Positions 1-11,217 of a DNA stretch of 64,000 bases are shown one piece after another (the first letter of the stretch is position 1; every line of letters starts with the position of its first letter). The stretch comes from Methylopila turkensis. GTDB lineage: Bacteria > Pseudomonadota > Alphaproteobacteria > Rhizobiales > Methylopilaceae. The notes under the pieces were generated by a model. It worked only from the letters and a program-made list of their open reading frames with translations. It searched no databases and was not told where the DNA came from. The stretch spans positions 248,001 through 312,000 of the forward strand of contig NZ_BSFL01000003.1 in NCBI RefSeq assembly GCF_027922325.1. Reading direction: 5' to 3'. The translations under genes were made by a program, and so were the position numbers.

Positions 1-196
1 CGTGGCAGACCAGCACGGCGTTGGAGCGGTCGGCGTTCAGGACGCCGTAGGTCTGGTAGGCGATCCGGAGCGGGCTGAGCTCGCGGCCCGATTCGAGCGT
101 CAGCGGCGGCGCGATTCGGGCGACGAGGCTGTGAGGCGCGTCGGCTTCGCGCCGCGCGGCCTCGTTCACCGTCAGCTCGATCGTCGCTTCGTTCAC
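1..196 (-). CDS. metX: Homoserine O-acetyltransferase, N-terminal part
   Basis: The reverse strand reads from a GTG at 196 into the window edge, giving the first 65 codons. The peptide contains [19 protein letters not shown], the signature at the start of MetX, an alpha/beta-hydrolase that acetylates homoserine for methionine synthesis by direct sulfhydrylation. AAGAGG lies about 9 bases upstream of the GTG and supports this start. The catalytic serine, aspartate and histidine lie beyond the edge. The gene diverges from the sulfur-scavenging genes at 374-2140. Assignment rests on the N-terminal motif only; a succinyl-transferring MetX relative cannot be excluded. Confidence 0.85.
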   Translation of the reverse strand, partial: MNEATIELTVNEAARREADAPHSLVARIAPPLTLESGRELSPLRIAYQTYGVLNADRSNAVLVCH

Positions 197-317
197 GTAA
201 CGCCGCCTCTTCGCTGGCGGATGGTGAAGCGCTGTCGCGGCTGGGAGTCAAGGCGAAGCAGCCGGTCCGCGGCCCGTGGCGCCCGCTCTCAGGCGCGCCG
301 GAGCGCCCTCGCGCGGC

Positions 318-372
318 TTGACACTCTCAGTAATTTAATTCTATCGATTATATGTATTGATAAGGAGCAAGC
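318..372 (+). promoter_or_regulatory. Candidate promoter/operator and RBS of the dimethyl-sulfone operon
   Basis: TTGACA at 318-323 is a perfect -35 box, followed by an unusually A/T-rich tract (about 330-360) in otherwise 70% G+C DNA. No clean -10 box sits at 17 bases, so activator dependence is possible. An imperfect dyad (TATCGATTA near 342 against GTATTGATA near 352-360) could bind a LysR-type sulfur regulator; that is inference. AAGGAG at 363-367 region serves the ATG at 374. Confidence 0.5.
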
Positions 373-373
373 G

Positions 374-424
374 ATGTCCGTCACGCTTCAGGATCCTCGC
401 GTCGACTGTAGGCGCTCCGCATGA
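374..424 (+). CDS. Putative 16-residue leader peptide of sulfur operon
   Basis: A short ORF encoding MSVTLQDPRVDCRRSA has an ATG preceded by AAGGAG at good spacing. Its TGA overlaps the ATG of the FMN reductase as ATGA, the arrangement expected for translational coupling. It carries a single cysteine in an arginine-rich end (VDCRR). Cysteine-containing short ORFs before sulfur genes act as cysteine-responsive attenuators in mycobacteria; applying that here is inference. It could also be a simple coupling cistron with no peptide function. Confidence 0.55.
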   Translation: MSVTLQDPRVDCRRSA

Positions 425-996
425 CCGCGCCGCGCATCGTCGCCATCAGCGGCAGTCCTTCTCCGCATTCCCGCACGCGGGTGCTGCTCGAGGACATCGT
501 CGAAGCGGTGGTGCGGATCGCGGGAGGGCAGGTCCGGCTGATCGACATCGGCGAGATCGCGGCGGAGCTCGGCCCGGTCCGCTCCCGCGCGGAGGCGCCG
601 GCCCTCATCGAGCAGCTGGTCGCCGAGGTCGAGCGCGCCGATCTGATCCTTGCCGCGACGCCGATCTACAAGGGCTCGTATTCCGGCCAGTTCAAGCACT
701 TCATCGACCTGATCGACCACCGAGCGCTCGCAGGCGTGCCGGTCGGCCTGATCGCGACCGGCGGCGGCGACCGGCACGCGCTCGCCGTCGAGCACCAGCT
801 CCGGCCCCTGTTCGGCTTCTTCGGCGCGCGCACGCTGCCGACGGGGCTCTACGTCTCCGAGACGCAGCACCAGCAGGGCCGCATCATCGACCCGCTGGTG
901 CGCATCCGCGCCGATCTGCTGATCGGCGAGGCCGCCGACGCGCTCGGCCGGGCCCCCGTGCCCGCCCGCGCGGCGCAGCTCTTCCCGAACCGCTGA
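421..996 (+). CDS. msuE: NAD(P)H-dependent FMN reductase (MsuE/SfnE type)
   Basis: This 191-residue flavodoxin-like protein carries the N-terminal phosphate-binding loop ISGSPSPHSRT and the TPIYKGSYSGQFKHF segment typical of SsuE/MsuE reductases. The stretch HQLRPLFGFFGARTLP matches the MsuE/SfnE branch. It should reduce FMN and hand FMNH2 to a two-component flavin monooxygenase. Its start overlaps the stop of the leader ORF. It lies 28 bases before sfnG, its presumed partner, in one operon. Exact naming within SsuE, MsuE and SfnE is less certain than the family. Confidence 0.85.
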   Translation: MTAPRIVAISGSPSPHSRTRVLLEDIVEAVVRIAGGQVRLIDIGEIAAELGPVRSRAEAPALIEQLVAEVERADLILAATPIYKGSYSGQFKHFIDLIDHRALAGVPVGLIATGGGDRHALAVEHQLRPLFGFFGARTLPTGLYVSETQHQQGRIIDPLVRIRADLLIGEAADALGRAPVPARAAQLFPNR

Positions 997-1024
997 CGCA
1001 AGCAACGCGACAAAGGAGGCCGCC

Positions 1025-2140
1025 ATGGCCGACGCACGCACGACGCATCACGGCTCCGAGCCGATCAAGTTCGCCTATTGGGTCCCGAACGTCTCAGGCG
1101 GGCTGGTGATCTCGGACATCGAGCAGCGCACCGGCTGGGACATCGGCTACAACCGCAAGCTCGCGCAGATCGCCGAGGCCGCGGGCTTCGAATACGCGCT
1201 GACCCAGATCCGCTTCACCGCCGGGTACGGCGCGGAGAACCAGCATGAATCGGTCGCCTTCAGCCACGCGCTGCTGGCCGCGACGGAGCGCCTGAAGGTC
1301 ATCGCGGCGATCCTGCCCGGGCCGTGGAACCCGACGCTCGCCGCCAAGCAGATCGCGACCATCAACAACCTCACCGAAGGCCGGGTCGCCATCAACCTCG
1401 TGTCCGGCTGGTTCTCCGGCGAGTTCCGCGCCATCGGCGAGCCCTGGCTCGACCACGACGAGCGCTACCGCCGCTCGGAGGAGTTCATCCGCGCGCTGCG
1501 GGGGATCTGGAGCGAAGACAGCTTCACCTTCGCCGGCGACTTCTACCGCTACCGGGACTACGCGCTGAAGCCGAAGCCGATCGACCCGCAGCCGGAGATC
1601 TTCCAGGGCGGGTCGTCGCGCGCCGCGCGCGACATGGCCGCCCGGGTGTCAGATTGGTATTTCACGAACGGCAATACGCCTGAAAACGTCGCGAAACAGG
1701 TCGACGACGTGCAGGGCAAGGCCGCCGCCGAAGGACGTCGCGTGAAGATCGGCGTCAACGCCTTCGCGGTGGCGCGGCCGACTGAGGCGGAGGCGCGCGC
1801 GGTGGTCGACGAGATCATCGCCAAGGCCAATCCGGAGGCGGTCAACGCCTTCGGGCACGAGGTGAAGAACGCCGGCAAGGCTTCGCCGGAGGGCGAGGGC
1901 AACTGGGCGAAATCCAGCTTTGAGGACCTCGTCCAGTACAATGACGGCTTCAAGACCAACCTGATCGGCACGCCGCGCCAGATCGCCGAACGCATTCTCG
2001 ACCTGAAGGACGCGGGCGTCGACCTCGTGCTGCTCGGCTTCCTGCACTTCCAGGAGGAGGTCGAGTTCTTCGGCCGCGAGGTCATCCCGCTGGTGCGCGC
2101 GCTCGAGGCCGAGGGCGGGCGGTCGCGCGCGGCCGCCTGA
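1025..2140 (+). CDS. sfnG: FMNH2-dependent dimethyl sulfone monooxygenase
   Basis: The 371-residue protein belongs to the bacterial luciferase-like monooxygenases and is recognisably SfnG. Key blocks are KFAYWVPNVSGGLV near residue 15, FEYALTQIRFTAGYG, VSGWFSGEFRAIGEPWLDHD and EIFQGGSSRAARDMA. SfnG oxidises dimethyl sulfone to methanesulfinate and formaldehyde using FMNH2, a step in scavenging sulfur from organosulfur compounds. AAAGGAGG at 1012-1019 is a strong RBS for the ATG. It sits directly after the FMN reductase that would supply FMNH2. No msuD or sfnR gene is visible nearby. Confidence 0.92.
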   Translation: MADARTTHHGSEPIKFAYWVPNVSGGLVISDIEQRTGWDIGYNRKLAQIAEAAGFEYALTQIRFTAGYGAENQHESVAFSHALLAATERLKVIAAILPGPWNPTLAAKQIATINNLTEGRVAINLVSGWFSGEFRAIGEPWLDHDERYRRSEEFIRALRGIWSEDSFTFAGDFYRYRDYALKPKPIDPQPEIFQGGSSRAARDMAARVSDWYFTNGNTPENVAKQVDDVQGKAAAEGRRVKIGVNAFAVARPTEAEARAVVDEIIAKANPEAVNAFGHEVKNAGKASPEGEGNWAKSSFEDLVQYNDGFKTNLIGTPRQIAERILDLKDAGVDLVLLGFLHFQEEVEFFGREVIPLVRALEAEGGRSRAAA

Positions 2141-2199
2141 CGGGCCTCGGACAGCGAGACGCCCCCGCTCCTCCGCTCAGGGGTCGGGCGGGGCGCGCA

Positions 2200-2232
2200 A
2201 GGGTCGGCCGGAGGGGCGCTCCGGCCGACCCT
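2200..2232. terminator. Bidirectional hairpin between sfnG and the sugar transporter
   Basis: A perfect 14-base inverted repeat (2200-2213 with 2219-2232) with loop GGGCG lies between the converging stop codons. There is no U-tract on either side, so it is either a weak intrinsic terminator or a 3' stabilising stem. Confidence 0.6.
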
Positions 2233-2247
2233 CAGCGCCTTCCGGGG

Positions 2248-3597
2248 TCAGAGGCGCGCGGCCGCACGCTCGCCGGAGAAGTCGGCCTCGATCTCCTCGA
2301 GCGTCCGGCCCTTGGTCTCCGGCACCAGCGCCAGCGTGAACAGCAGCGCGCCGACGCTCATCACCGCGAACAGGCCGAAGGTCGCGGCCGAGCCCAGGCC
2401 CGCGATCAGCATCAGGAAGATCTGGCTCACGATCAGGTTCGCTCCCCAGTTCGCGACCGTCGCGACGCCCATGGCGCGCCCGCGCACCGCGAGCGGGAAG
2501 ATCTCCGAGATCAGCAGCCAGAACACCGGGCCGAGGCCGATCGCGAAGAAGCCCACATAGGCCGCGACCGACAGCGTCGCGATCCAGGCGAGCGGTCCTT
2601 CCGTGCCCACGGCGAAGCCCGCGGTGAGGATGGCGAGCATCGCCGTCATGCCGGCGAGGCCGACGATCAGCAGCTTCCGCCGGCCGGCGGTGTCGAGCAG
2701 CTTCAGCGCCACGTAGGTCATGATCACGTTGACCACGCCGACGCCGGCGGTGGCGAGGATCGCCGCCGAGGTCGAACCCATGCCGGCCTGCTCGAAGATG
2801 ATCGGCGCATAATAGATCACGGTGTTGATGCCGGTGACCTGCTGGAACACCGCGAGGCCCACGCCCACGATCAGCGGCAGCCGCACGCGCGGCTCGAGCA
2901 GCGCGGACCAGGGAACGAGCGCGCCGTTCTCCCGCGTCAGGTCCGTGCGGAGCTGGTTCAGCTCGGCGGTCACGTCCTGTCCGCCGCGCAACGTGCGCAG
3001 CGCCGCCGCCGCCTCGTCGAGACGGCCCTGGCCCGCGAGCCAGCGCGGGCTGTCCGGCAGGCCCAGCATGCCGAGGCCGAGCACGACGCCCGGCAGGCAG
3101 CCGATCGCCAGCATCCAGCGCCAGCCGCCGTCGACCTCCGACAGCAGGTAGGCGACGATGTAGGACAGCAGGATGCCGACCGTGATGCACATCTGGTTCA
3201 GCGAAACGACCCCGCCGCGCTTGTCGGCGGGGGCCATCTCCGCGAGGTAGAGCGGCGTCAGCATGGAGGCGACGCCGATCGCGACGCCGAGCGTTAGGCG
3301 GCCGAGCAGCAGCACCGGCACGTTGGCGGCGACGGCGCAGAGCAGGGCGCCCACGACGAACAGCGCCGCGACCACGAGAATGACGCGTCGCCGGCCGTAG
3401 GCGTCCGCAAGCTGGCCCGCGACGCCCGCGCCCGCCGCCGCGCCCGCCAGCGCGATCGAGACGAAGAAGCCCTGCATCGCCTCCGACAGCTGGAACACCT
3501 CGCGCACGAAGGGCAGGGCGCCCGAAACCACGCCGGTGTCGTAGCCGAACAGCAGCCCGCCGAGCGACGCGGTCGCCGCCACCACCTTGAAGTTCAT
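2248..3597 (-). CDS. Sugar porter family MFS transporter
   Basis: A 449-residue, 12-helix major facilitator protein of the sugar porter type. Family motifs are [18 protein letters not shown] near residue 14, PDSPRWL near the end of the first half, and [12 protein letters not shown] at the C-terminus. Relatives (XylE, GalP, AraE, GlcP) are sugar:H+ symporters. The substrate cannot be told from sequence. It is transcribed alone and diverges from hppA across a 278-base gap. Confidence 0.88.
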   Translation of the reverse strand: MNFKVVAATASLGGLLFGYDTGVVSGALPFVREVFQLSEAMQGFFVSIALAGAAAGAGVAGQLADAYGRRRVILVVAALFVVGALLCAVAANVPVLLLGRLTLGVAIGVASMLTPLYLAEMAPADKRGGVVSLNQMCITVGILLSYIVAYLLSEVDGGWRWMLAIGCLPGVVLGLGMLGLPDSPRWLAGQGRLDEAAAALRTLRGGQDVTAELNQLRTDLTRENGALVPWSALLEPRVRLPLIVGVGLAVFQQVTGINTVIYYAPIIFEQAGMGSTSAAILATAGVGVVNVIMTYVALKLLDTAGRRKLLIVGLAGMTAMLAILTAGFAVGTEGPLAWIATLSVAAYVGFFAIGLGPVFWLLISEIFPLAVRGRAMGVATVANWGANLIVSQIFLMLIAGLGSAATFGLFAVMSVGALLFTLALVPETKGRTLEEIEADFSGERAAARL

Positions 3598-3875
3598 GTC
3601 CGAAACCCCTTCGACGCGCGGGAGAAGCCCCCGCCTGGCCCGGCTGCGATCATAGCGCAGCGTCGCGCGGCGAAACCCTCGGCATATCGGCGGGCGCCGC
3701 GGTTTCCGCGGGCGCGTTGCGCAGGGTGCGACGTTCTGGCAGCCTCACCTGCGACCAACAGGTCGCGCGGGCGGAGTCGAACTCCAGACAAGCAAGAAGC
3801 AAGAGGGCGCGGCGTGAGCCGGCAAGCCCTTATCCGTTCCGCGCACGAGGAAACGCAATCCAGGGATCCCAGTCT

Positions 3876-5990
<2,115 letters not shown>

Positions 5991-6001
5991 GCGCTCGCGA
6001 A

Positions 6002-6030
6002 GGGCGCGCCGCGGAGCCCGCGGCGCGCCC
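6002..6030. terminator. Hairpin terminator between hppA and the transglutaminase-like gene
   Basis: A perfect 13-base G+C-only inverted repeat (6002-6014 with 6018-6030) with a 3-base loop lies between convergent stops. No U-tract of note follows. Confidence 0.65.
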
Positions 6031-6035
6031 CATTC

Positions 6036-6872
6036 TCAGAAGCGGCGGTAGCCGCGTCCCTGCGATACGTCCTCGACCTTAACCTTCACGTCGAAGGTCT
6101 CCGCCGCCCCGCCATAGCGTACGCCGCGGATCGGCGCCGCGCCGAGCGAGTCGAGCCCTATGGCGACCCGCGCATGCGCCTCGGTGGCGCAGAGCTTGTG
6201 GGCGGGGTCGAACCCGACCCAGCCGAGACCCGGCACATGGCCCTCGACCCAGGCGTGTCCGGCCTCGTGCTCCGGCATGTCGCCGCTCGCCAGCAGATAG
6301 CCGCTGACGTAACGCGCGGGCACGCCGATCGCGCGGGCGGCAACGATGAACACATGGGCGAGGTCCTGGCACAGGCCGCGCTTGAGCCGGAACGCCTCCG
6401 CCGCCGTGGTCGCGCTCTCCGCCGGCTTCGGGTCGAAGGTCATCTCGCGGTGGAGCGCCGCGAGCAGCGCATGGAGCTGCGAGAGCGCGTCGACGCCCGC
6501 GCCTTCGCGCACGTCCTTCGCGAAGGCGGCGATGTCGAGATCGAAGCCGGTCAACTCGGTCTCGCGCAGGTAGAGCGCCGGCGGGAAGCGCTCGACCGCG
6601 CCGGCCACCACGCCCGATGTGTCCTGCGTGTCGATCTCGCCCTCGACCAGCACCGTCATGTCGTCCACCGGCCCTTCGACGGAGAACACGTGGGTCTGGT
6701 TGCCGAAGGCGTCTTCGGCCGCGCGCAGGCGGCAGTTGCGGTCGATGTCCACGCGCCAGCGGATGACGTGCTGACCGTCGTGGTTGCGCGGCGTGACGCG
6801 CAGCGTCTGCGTCACCGCGGCGGCGGGCGTCTCGAAACGATAGACCGTCTCATGACGGATCTTCAGGCGCAT
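6036..6872 (-). CDS. Transglutaminase-like protein, third gene of ATP-grasp operon
   Basis: The 278-residue protein has a bacterial transglutaminase N-terminal beta domain (MRLKIRHETVYRFETP) and a papain-like core. The catalytic triad is Cys168 (RGLCQDLAH), His206 (EAGHAWVE) and Asp222 (GFDPAH). There is no signal peptide, so it is cytoplasmic. It lies 24 bases after the alpha-E gene. In the ATP-grasp/alpha-E gene clusters described by comparative genomics, such proteins are thought to cleave or transfer amide bonds in a peptide made by the ATP-grasp. The actual substrate is unknown. Confidence 0.88.
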   Translation of the reverse strand: MRLKIRHETVYRFETPAAAVTQTLRVTPRNHDGQHVIRWRVDIDRNCRLRAAEDAFGNQTHVFSVEGPVDDMTVLVEGEIDTQDTSGVVAGAVERFPPALYLRETELTGFDLDIAAFAKDVREGAGVDALSQLHALLAALHREMTFDPKPAESATTAAEAFRLKRGLCQDLAHVFIVAARAIGVPARYVSGYLLASGDMPEHEAGHAWVEGHVPGLGWVGFDPAHKLCATEAHARVAIGLDSLGAAPIRGVRYGGAAETFDVKVKVEDVSQGRGYRRF

Positions 6873-6896
6873 GTCGTCGCGTGCTCCGCCATCGCC

Positions 6897-7838
6897 TCAG
6901 GCGAGGTACTGCTCGTGGATGGCCGCGCCGAGGCGGTTGTTCTCGCCGATGAAGCCGGTGATGAACTCGTGCAGGCCGTTCTGGAAGACCTCTTCGATGC
7001 CGGCGTTCTCGAGCTTGGCCCGCGTGGCGCGGGCGATGCGCTGGCTCGGGCCCTGCCGGCCGTAGCCGCGCGACAGATCGTCGAGATGGCGCACCATGTC
7101 GCCATAGCAGGCGGCGAGCGAGCGCGGCATCTGGTCGTTGAGGATCAGCAGGTCCGCGATCAGCCATGGCTTGAGGCTCTGGCGGTAGACCCAGTGATAG
7201 CTCGTCTGCGCGGAGACGGCCCGCAGGATCGCCGACCACTGATAGTAGTCGAGGCCGCCGCCGACCTTCGTCTCCTCGGGCAGCAGCAGATGATACTTCA
7301 CGTCGAGGATGCGGGCGGTGTTGTCGGCGCGCTCCAGCAGCATGCCGAGCCGCGAGAAACTGTAGATGTCGTTGCGCAGCATGGTGCGCGAGGCCGAGCC
7401 GTCGAACCTCAGCCCGATCTCCTTGACCCAGCCGAGGAAGCGCGTGAACTCCTCGCCCACGAGCTGCCGCTCCGGCCGGCGGCGCAGCTCCAGCCATGCG
7501 CCGTTGATCGTCTCCCACATCTCGACGGTCAGCGCCGTGCGGACGGCGCGGGCGTTGTGGCGGGCGACCTCGAAGCAGTTGACGATCGAGGACGGGTTGT
7601 CCTTCTCGAACACGAGATAGTCGACCACCGTTTCGGCGGTCGCCTCCTCGTGCTTGGCGTAGAACGCAGAGGAGCAGCCCGCGCTGTTGACCGCGCTCTC
7701 CCACTCGTTGGTGGAGCCGGCATAGGCCACGGGCAGGGAGGCCAGCCGCTGCGTCGCCTCGAGGATGCGCGCGAGCGCCTCCGCGCGTTCGACGTAGCGG
7801 GACAGCCAGAACAGATTGTCGGCGGTGCGGCTCAGCAT
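6897..7838 (-). CDS. Alpha-E domain protein (DUF403)
   Basis: A 313-residue, mainly helical protein beginning MLSRTADNLFWLSRYVERAE, the diagnostic opening of the alpha-E family. Other family blocks are WLELRRRPERQLVGEEF and the C-terminal HEFITGFIGENNRLG. Alpha-E proteins occur next to, or fused with, circularly permuted ATP-grasp proteins, as here (31 bases after that gene). They are presumed to form a complex with it, but no biochemical role is established. Confidence 0.9.
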   Translation of the reverse strand: MLSRTADNLFWLSRYVERAEALARILEATQRLASLPVAYAGSTNEWESAVNSAGCSSAFYAKHEEATAETVVDYLVFEKDNPSSIVNCFEVARHNARAVRTALTVEMWETINGAWLELRRRPERQLVGEEFTRFLGWVKEIGLRFDGSASRTMLRNDIYSFSRLGMLLERADNTARILDVKYHLLLPEETKVGGGLDYYQWSAILRAVSAQTSYHWVYRQSLKPWLIADLLILNDQMPRSLAACYGDMVRHLDDLSRGYGRQGPSQRIARATRAKLENAGIEEVFQNGLHEFITGFIGENNRLGAAIHEQYLA

Positions 7839-7869
7839 GGGCTGGCGTCCTCGTTCCGGAATGCGCCGC

Positions 7870-9291
7870 TCATTCGTCCAGCACCCATGTGTCCTTCGTC
7901 CCGCCGCCCTGGCTGGAATTCACCACCAGCGAGCCTTCCTTCATCGCGACGCGCGTGAGCCCGCCCGGCACGATCCGCACCCCGTCCGAGCCCGTCAGCA
8001 CGAACGGCCTCAGGTCGACGTGCCGGGGCGCCACTCCGGAGTTGACGTAGGTCGGGCAGGTCGAGAGCGCGAGCGTCGGCTGGGCGATGAAGCCGCCCGG
8101 CGAGGCCTTCAGCTTGGCACGGAACAGCTCCACCTGCTCCTTCGAGGCGTGCGGTCCGACCAGCATGCCGTAGCCGCCGGAGCCGTGCACCTCCTTCACG
8201 ACCAGCTCCTCGAGATGGTCGAGCACATAGGCCAGCGCCTCGGGCTCGCGGCAGCGGTGGGTCGGCACGTTCTTCAGGATCGGTTCTTCGCCCAGATAGA
8301 ATTTGATGATCTCCGGCATGTAGCTGTAGATCGCCTTGTCGTCCGCGACGCCGGTGCCGATGGCGTTGGTCAGCGTGACGTTCTGGGCGTGATAGGCGGA
8401 GATCAGACCGGGCACGCCGAGCGCGCTGTCGGGCCGGAACACGAGCGGATCGAGGAACTCGTCGTCGAGGCGGCGGTAGATCACGTCGACCCGCTGCGGG
8501 CCTTCGGTCGTGCGCATGTAGACGACGTCGTCGCGCACGAACAGGTCGCGGCCCTCGACCAGCTCGATGCCGAGCTTGTCGGCGAGGAACGAGTGCTCGT
8601 AATAGGCCGAGTTGTAGATGCCTGGCGTCAGCAGCACGACGTTGGGATCAGCCGGCGCGGAGCGCGGCGCGAGCGAGCGCAGCGTGGCGAGCAACTCGTC
8701 GGCGTAGCGCTCGACCGGGGCGACGCGGTGCTGCGCGAACAGCTCCGGGAACAGCCGGATCATCACCTCGCGGTTCTCGAGCATGTAGGAGACGCCCGAC
8801 GGCGTGCGGGCGTTGTCCTCCAGCACATAGAACGTCTCGGCGTCGACGCGCACGATGTCGATGCCGGCGATATGGACCCACAGGTCGTGCGGCACCGACT
8901 TGCCGGCCATCTCGGGCCGGAACGCGGCGTTCTGGAACACGAGGTCGTTCGGGATGATGCCGGCCTTGAGGATCTCGCGGCGGCCGTAGACGTCCGCGAT
9001 GTAGCGGTTGAGCGCGTCGACCCGCTGCTCCAGCCCCTTCGAGAGCCGGGTCCACTCGTCGTTGGTGATGATGCGGGGGATGATGTCGAACGGGATCAGG
9101 CGTTCCTGCGCCTGCTGGTCGCCATAGACCGCGAAGGTGATGCCGATCCGGCGGAACAGCAGCTCCGCCTCCTCGACCCGGTAGTTCAGAAGATCTGCGG
9201 GCGCCTCCTTAAGCCACCGCGCGAGCTTGGCGTACGCCGTCCGGACCGACCCGTCGGCCAGCGACATCTCGTCGAATAAGGCGGTGCTCAA
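7870..9291 (-). CDS. Circularly permuted ATP-grasp type 2 peptide ligase-like protein
   Basis: A 473-residue protein (DUF404/DUF407 region) starting MSTALFDEMSLADGSVRTAY. Features include YGDQQAQERLIPFDIIPRII, NDLVFQNAAFRPEM, DLWVHIAGIDIVRVD, VVKEVHGSGGYGMLVGPHAS (glycine-rich ATP-grasp loop) and the C-terminal SSQGGGTKDTWVLDE. ATP-grasp ligases join a carboxylate to an amine through an acyl phosphate. This group is predicted to make a peptide or peptide tag of unknown composition. It is first in an operon with alpha-E and transglutaminase-like genes. Confidence 0.9.
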   Translation of the reverse strand: MSTALFDEMSLADGSVRTAYAKLARWLKEAPADLLNYRVEEAELLFRRIGITFAVYGDQQAQERLIPFDIIPRIITNDEWTRLSKGLEQRVDALNRYIADVYGRREILKAGIIPNDLVFQNAAFRPEMAGKSVPHDLWVHIAGIDIVRVDAETFYVLEDNARTPSGVSYMLENREVMIRLFPELFAQHRVAPVERYADELLATLRSLAPRSAPADPNVVLLTPGIYNSAYYEHSFLADKLGIELVEGRDLFVRDDVVYMRTTEGPQRVDVIYRRLDDEFLDPLVFRPDSALGVPGLISAYHAQNVTLTNAIGTGVADDKAIYSYMPEIIKFYLGEEPILKNVPTHRCREPEALAYVLDHLEELVVKEVHGSGGYGMLVGPHASKEQVELFRAKLKASPGGFIAQPTLALSTCPTYVNSGVAPRHVDLRPFVLTGSDGVRIVPGGLTRVAMKEGSLVVNSSQGGGTKDTWVLDE

Positions 9292-9396
9292 ACGGTGGCC
9301 CTTCGGTTGTTATCCCGAGTGATGCTAATCCCGAACGCCGTCGGGAAAAGGGGGCGTCTGAGCATTTTTACGGCAACCGTCGCGATTATTTTGTAA

Positions 9397-10194
9397 TCAG
9401 AAGAGCTTCAGCGCCCGGAAACTGGCGTGTCCGTCGCGGCCGACGACGACATGATCGTGAACGGCGATTCCGAGCGGCTTGGCGATGTCGACGATGGTGC
9501 GCGTCATTTCAATGTCGGCCCGGCTCGGCGTCGGGTCGCCGGAGGGGTGATTGTGCACGAGAATCAGCGCGGTGGCGCGCAACTCCAGCGCGCGCCGGAC
9601 GACCTCGCGCGGGTACACCGGCGTGTGGTCCACGGTTCCGGTCTGCTGCACCTCGTCGGCGATCAGCGCGTTCTTCTTGTCGAGGAACAGGATGCGGAAG
9701 CGCTCGCGGTCGTCGAAGGCCATCGCCGTGCGGCAGTAGTCGAGCACGGACGACCACGAGGACAGCACCGGCCGCTTGCCGATCGCGCCCTTCGCGAAGC
9801 GGCGCGCGGCGGCCTCCACGACCTTGAAGTCGGTCGCCGTCGCCTCCTTGACGCCCTTGATCTCGACCAGCCGTTCGACCGGCGCGGCGAGCGCCTCCGC
9901 GAACGAGCCGAAGGTCGCGATCAGCGCCTTGGCGAGCGGCTTGACGTCCGCGCGGGGGATCGTGCGGAACAGCACCAGCTCCAGCAGCTCGTAGTCCGGC
10001 AGGCTTTCCGGCCCGCCGTCCAGAAAGCGGGAGCGGAGCCGTTCGCGGTGCCCGGCGTAGTGCGGCGGCGCCGCATTCTGAGGCGCCGATTTCGACGCTG
10101 ATCCGCCGGCCCGGGCCGACGCGCGGGGCGGCGCGTCGCTCAGGCCGGGCAGGAACGGCCCGTCGGAACCGTCCGAACCATCGCCCTGCGCCAT
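9397..10194 (-). CDS. radC: RadC family JAB/MPN domain protein
   Basis: A 265-residue RadC-type protein with an N-terminal helix-hairpin-helix segment ([18 protein letters not shown] and [10 protein letters not shown]) and a C-terminal JAB1/MPN domain. The metal motif [18 protein letters not shown] is complete. The ORF can be extended to 10248, but an AAGGAGG about 8 bases before the ATG at 10194 fixes the start as MAQGDGS. The first 50 residues are low-complexity. RadC was once linked to DNA repair, but its function is unsettled. It lies 76 bases after map on the same strand. Confidence 0.88.
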   Translation of the reverse strand: MAQGDGSDGSDGPFLPGLSDAPPRASARAGGSASKSAPQNAAPPHYAGHRERLRSRFLDGGPESLPDYELLELVLFRTIPRADVKPLAKALIATFGSFAEALAAPVERLVEIKGVKEATATDFKVVEAAARRFAKGAIGKRPVLSSWSSVLDYCRTAMAFDDRERFRILFLDKKNALIADEVQQTGTVDHTPVYPREVVRRALELRATALILVHNHPSGDPTPSRADIEMTRTIVDIAKPLGIAVHDHVVVGRDGHASFRALKLF

Positions 10195-10270
10195 GCGTCG
10201 TCCTCCTTGGCCGAGGCCATGGTGGCAGGCGGAAGCGACGAATCGCAAGACGCGATGCGGAGGAGGGCGG

Positions 10271-11098
10271 TCAGGCGGTCGCGAACACCGGCGCGTGGAG
10301 GCCCTTCGGCGAGAGCGTGAAGATCTCGCAGCCGTCTTCGGTCACGCCGACCATGTGCTCGAACTGCGCCGACAGGGACCTGTCGCGCGTGACGGCCGTC
10401 CAGCCGTCGGCGAGCACCTTCACGTGCGGCCGGCCGAGATTGATCATCGGCTCGACCGTGAAGAACATGCCGGGCTTCAGCGGCGCGCCTTCGCCGGGGC
10501 GGCCGTAATGCAGGATGTTCGGCTCGTCGTGGAACAGGCGCCCGATGCCGTGGCCGCAGAAGTCGCGCACCACCGACATGCGTTCGCCCTCGGCGAAGGT
10601 CTGGATCGCCGCCCCGATGTCGCCGGTCGTCGCGCCCGGCCGGATCACGGCGAGGCCGCGCATCAGCGATTCGTGCGTCACCTCGATCAGGCGCTCCGCG
10701 CGCCGCGGGATCGCCCCGACCGCGTACATCCGGCTCGAATCCCCGTGCCAGCCGTCGAGCACGAAGGTGACGTCGATGTTGAGGATGTCGCCCTCGCGCA
10801 GCGGCTTGTCGTTCGGGATGCCGTGGCAGACGACGTGGTTGAGCGAGGTGCAGACGGTCTTGGTGTAGCCGCGGTAGAACAGGCAGGCCGGCAGCGCGCC
10901 ATGGTCCATCCCGAACTCGAGCGCGAGCCGGTCGAGCGCCTCGGTCGTGACGCCCGGCGCGACGTGCTCGTTCATCAGGTCGAGCGCCTCCGCCACGAGC
11001 CGGCCGGCGCGGCGCATGCCTTCGAAGGCCTCCGGCCCATGAATCTTGATCGCGCCGTTCTTCCGGAGCGGCGCGTTCTCGGCTTCGACGAAGGTCAT
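10271..11098 (-). CDS. map: Type I methionine aminopeptidase
   Basis: The 275-residue enzyme removes the initiator methionine from nascent proteins. Metal ligands are present in order: Asp in DILNIDVTF, Asp in WHGDSSRMY, His in [11 protein letters not shown], Glu in TVEPMINLG and Glu in [10 protein letters not shown]; the catalytic His is in CHGIPND. I place the start at 11098 ([10 protein letters not shown]), giving the usual length. The track continues in frame to 11176, but those residues are arginine-rich and atypical. It probably shares a transcript with radC. Confidence 0.95.
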   Translation of the reverse strand: MTFVEAENAPLRKNGAIKIHGPEAFEGMRRAGRLVAEALDLMNEHVAPGVTTEALDRLALEFGMDHGALPACLFYRGYTKTVCTSLNHVVCHGIPNDKPLREGDILNIDVTFVLDGWHGDSSRMYAVGAIPRRAERLIEVTHESLMRGLAVIRPGATTGDIGAAIQTFAEGERMSVVRDFCGHGIGRLFHDEPNILHYGRPGEGAPLKPGMFFTVEPMINLGRPHVKVLADGWTAVTRDRSLSAQFEHMVGVTEDGCEIFTLSPKGLHAPVFATA

Positions 11099-11217
11099 TC
11101 GGTTCTCGAGGTTCAAAGGACGCCGCAATCTAGTGGCGCGGCCCGCCCGCGCCAAGAGGGCGAGACTGTAGCGCATTACCCTGCGGCTTCGAAGTCCGCG
11201 ACGCGGGGGCTCCCCGC

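Noticed and set aside
197-373. SAM-II riboswitch upstream of metX
   Set aside because: The A-rich pseudoknot core expected of SAM-II is not found on the minus strand.
2-424. 140-residue plus-strand ORF at the window start
   Set aside because: Its first part is antisense to metX; only the last 16 codons from ATG 374 have an RBS.
9330-9345. Possible terminator CCCGA/TCGGG between radC and the ATP-grasp gene
   Set aside because: Five-base stem with no U-tract in the direction of transcription.
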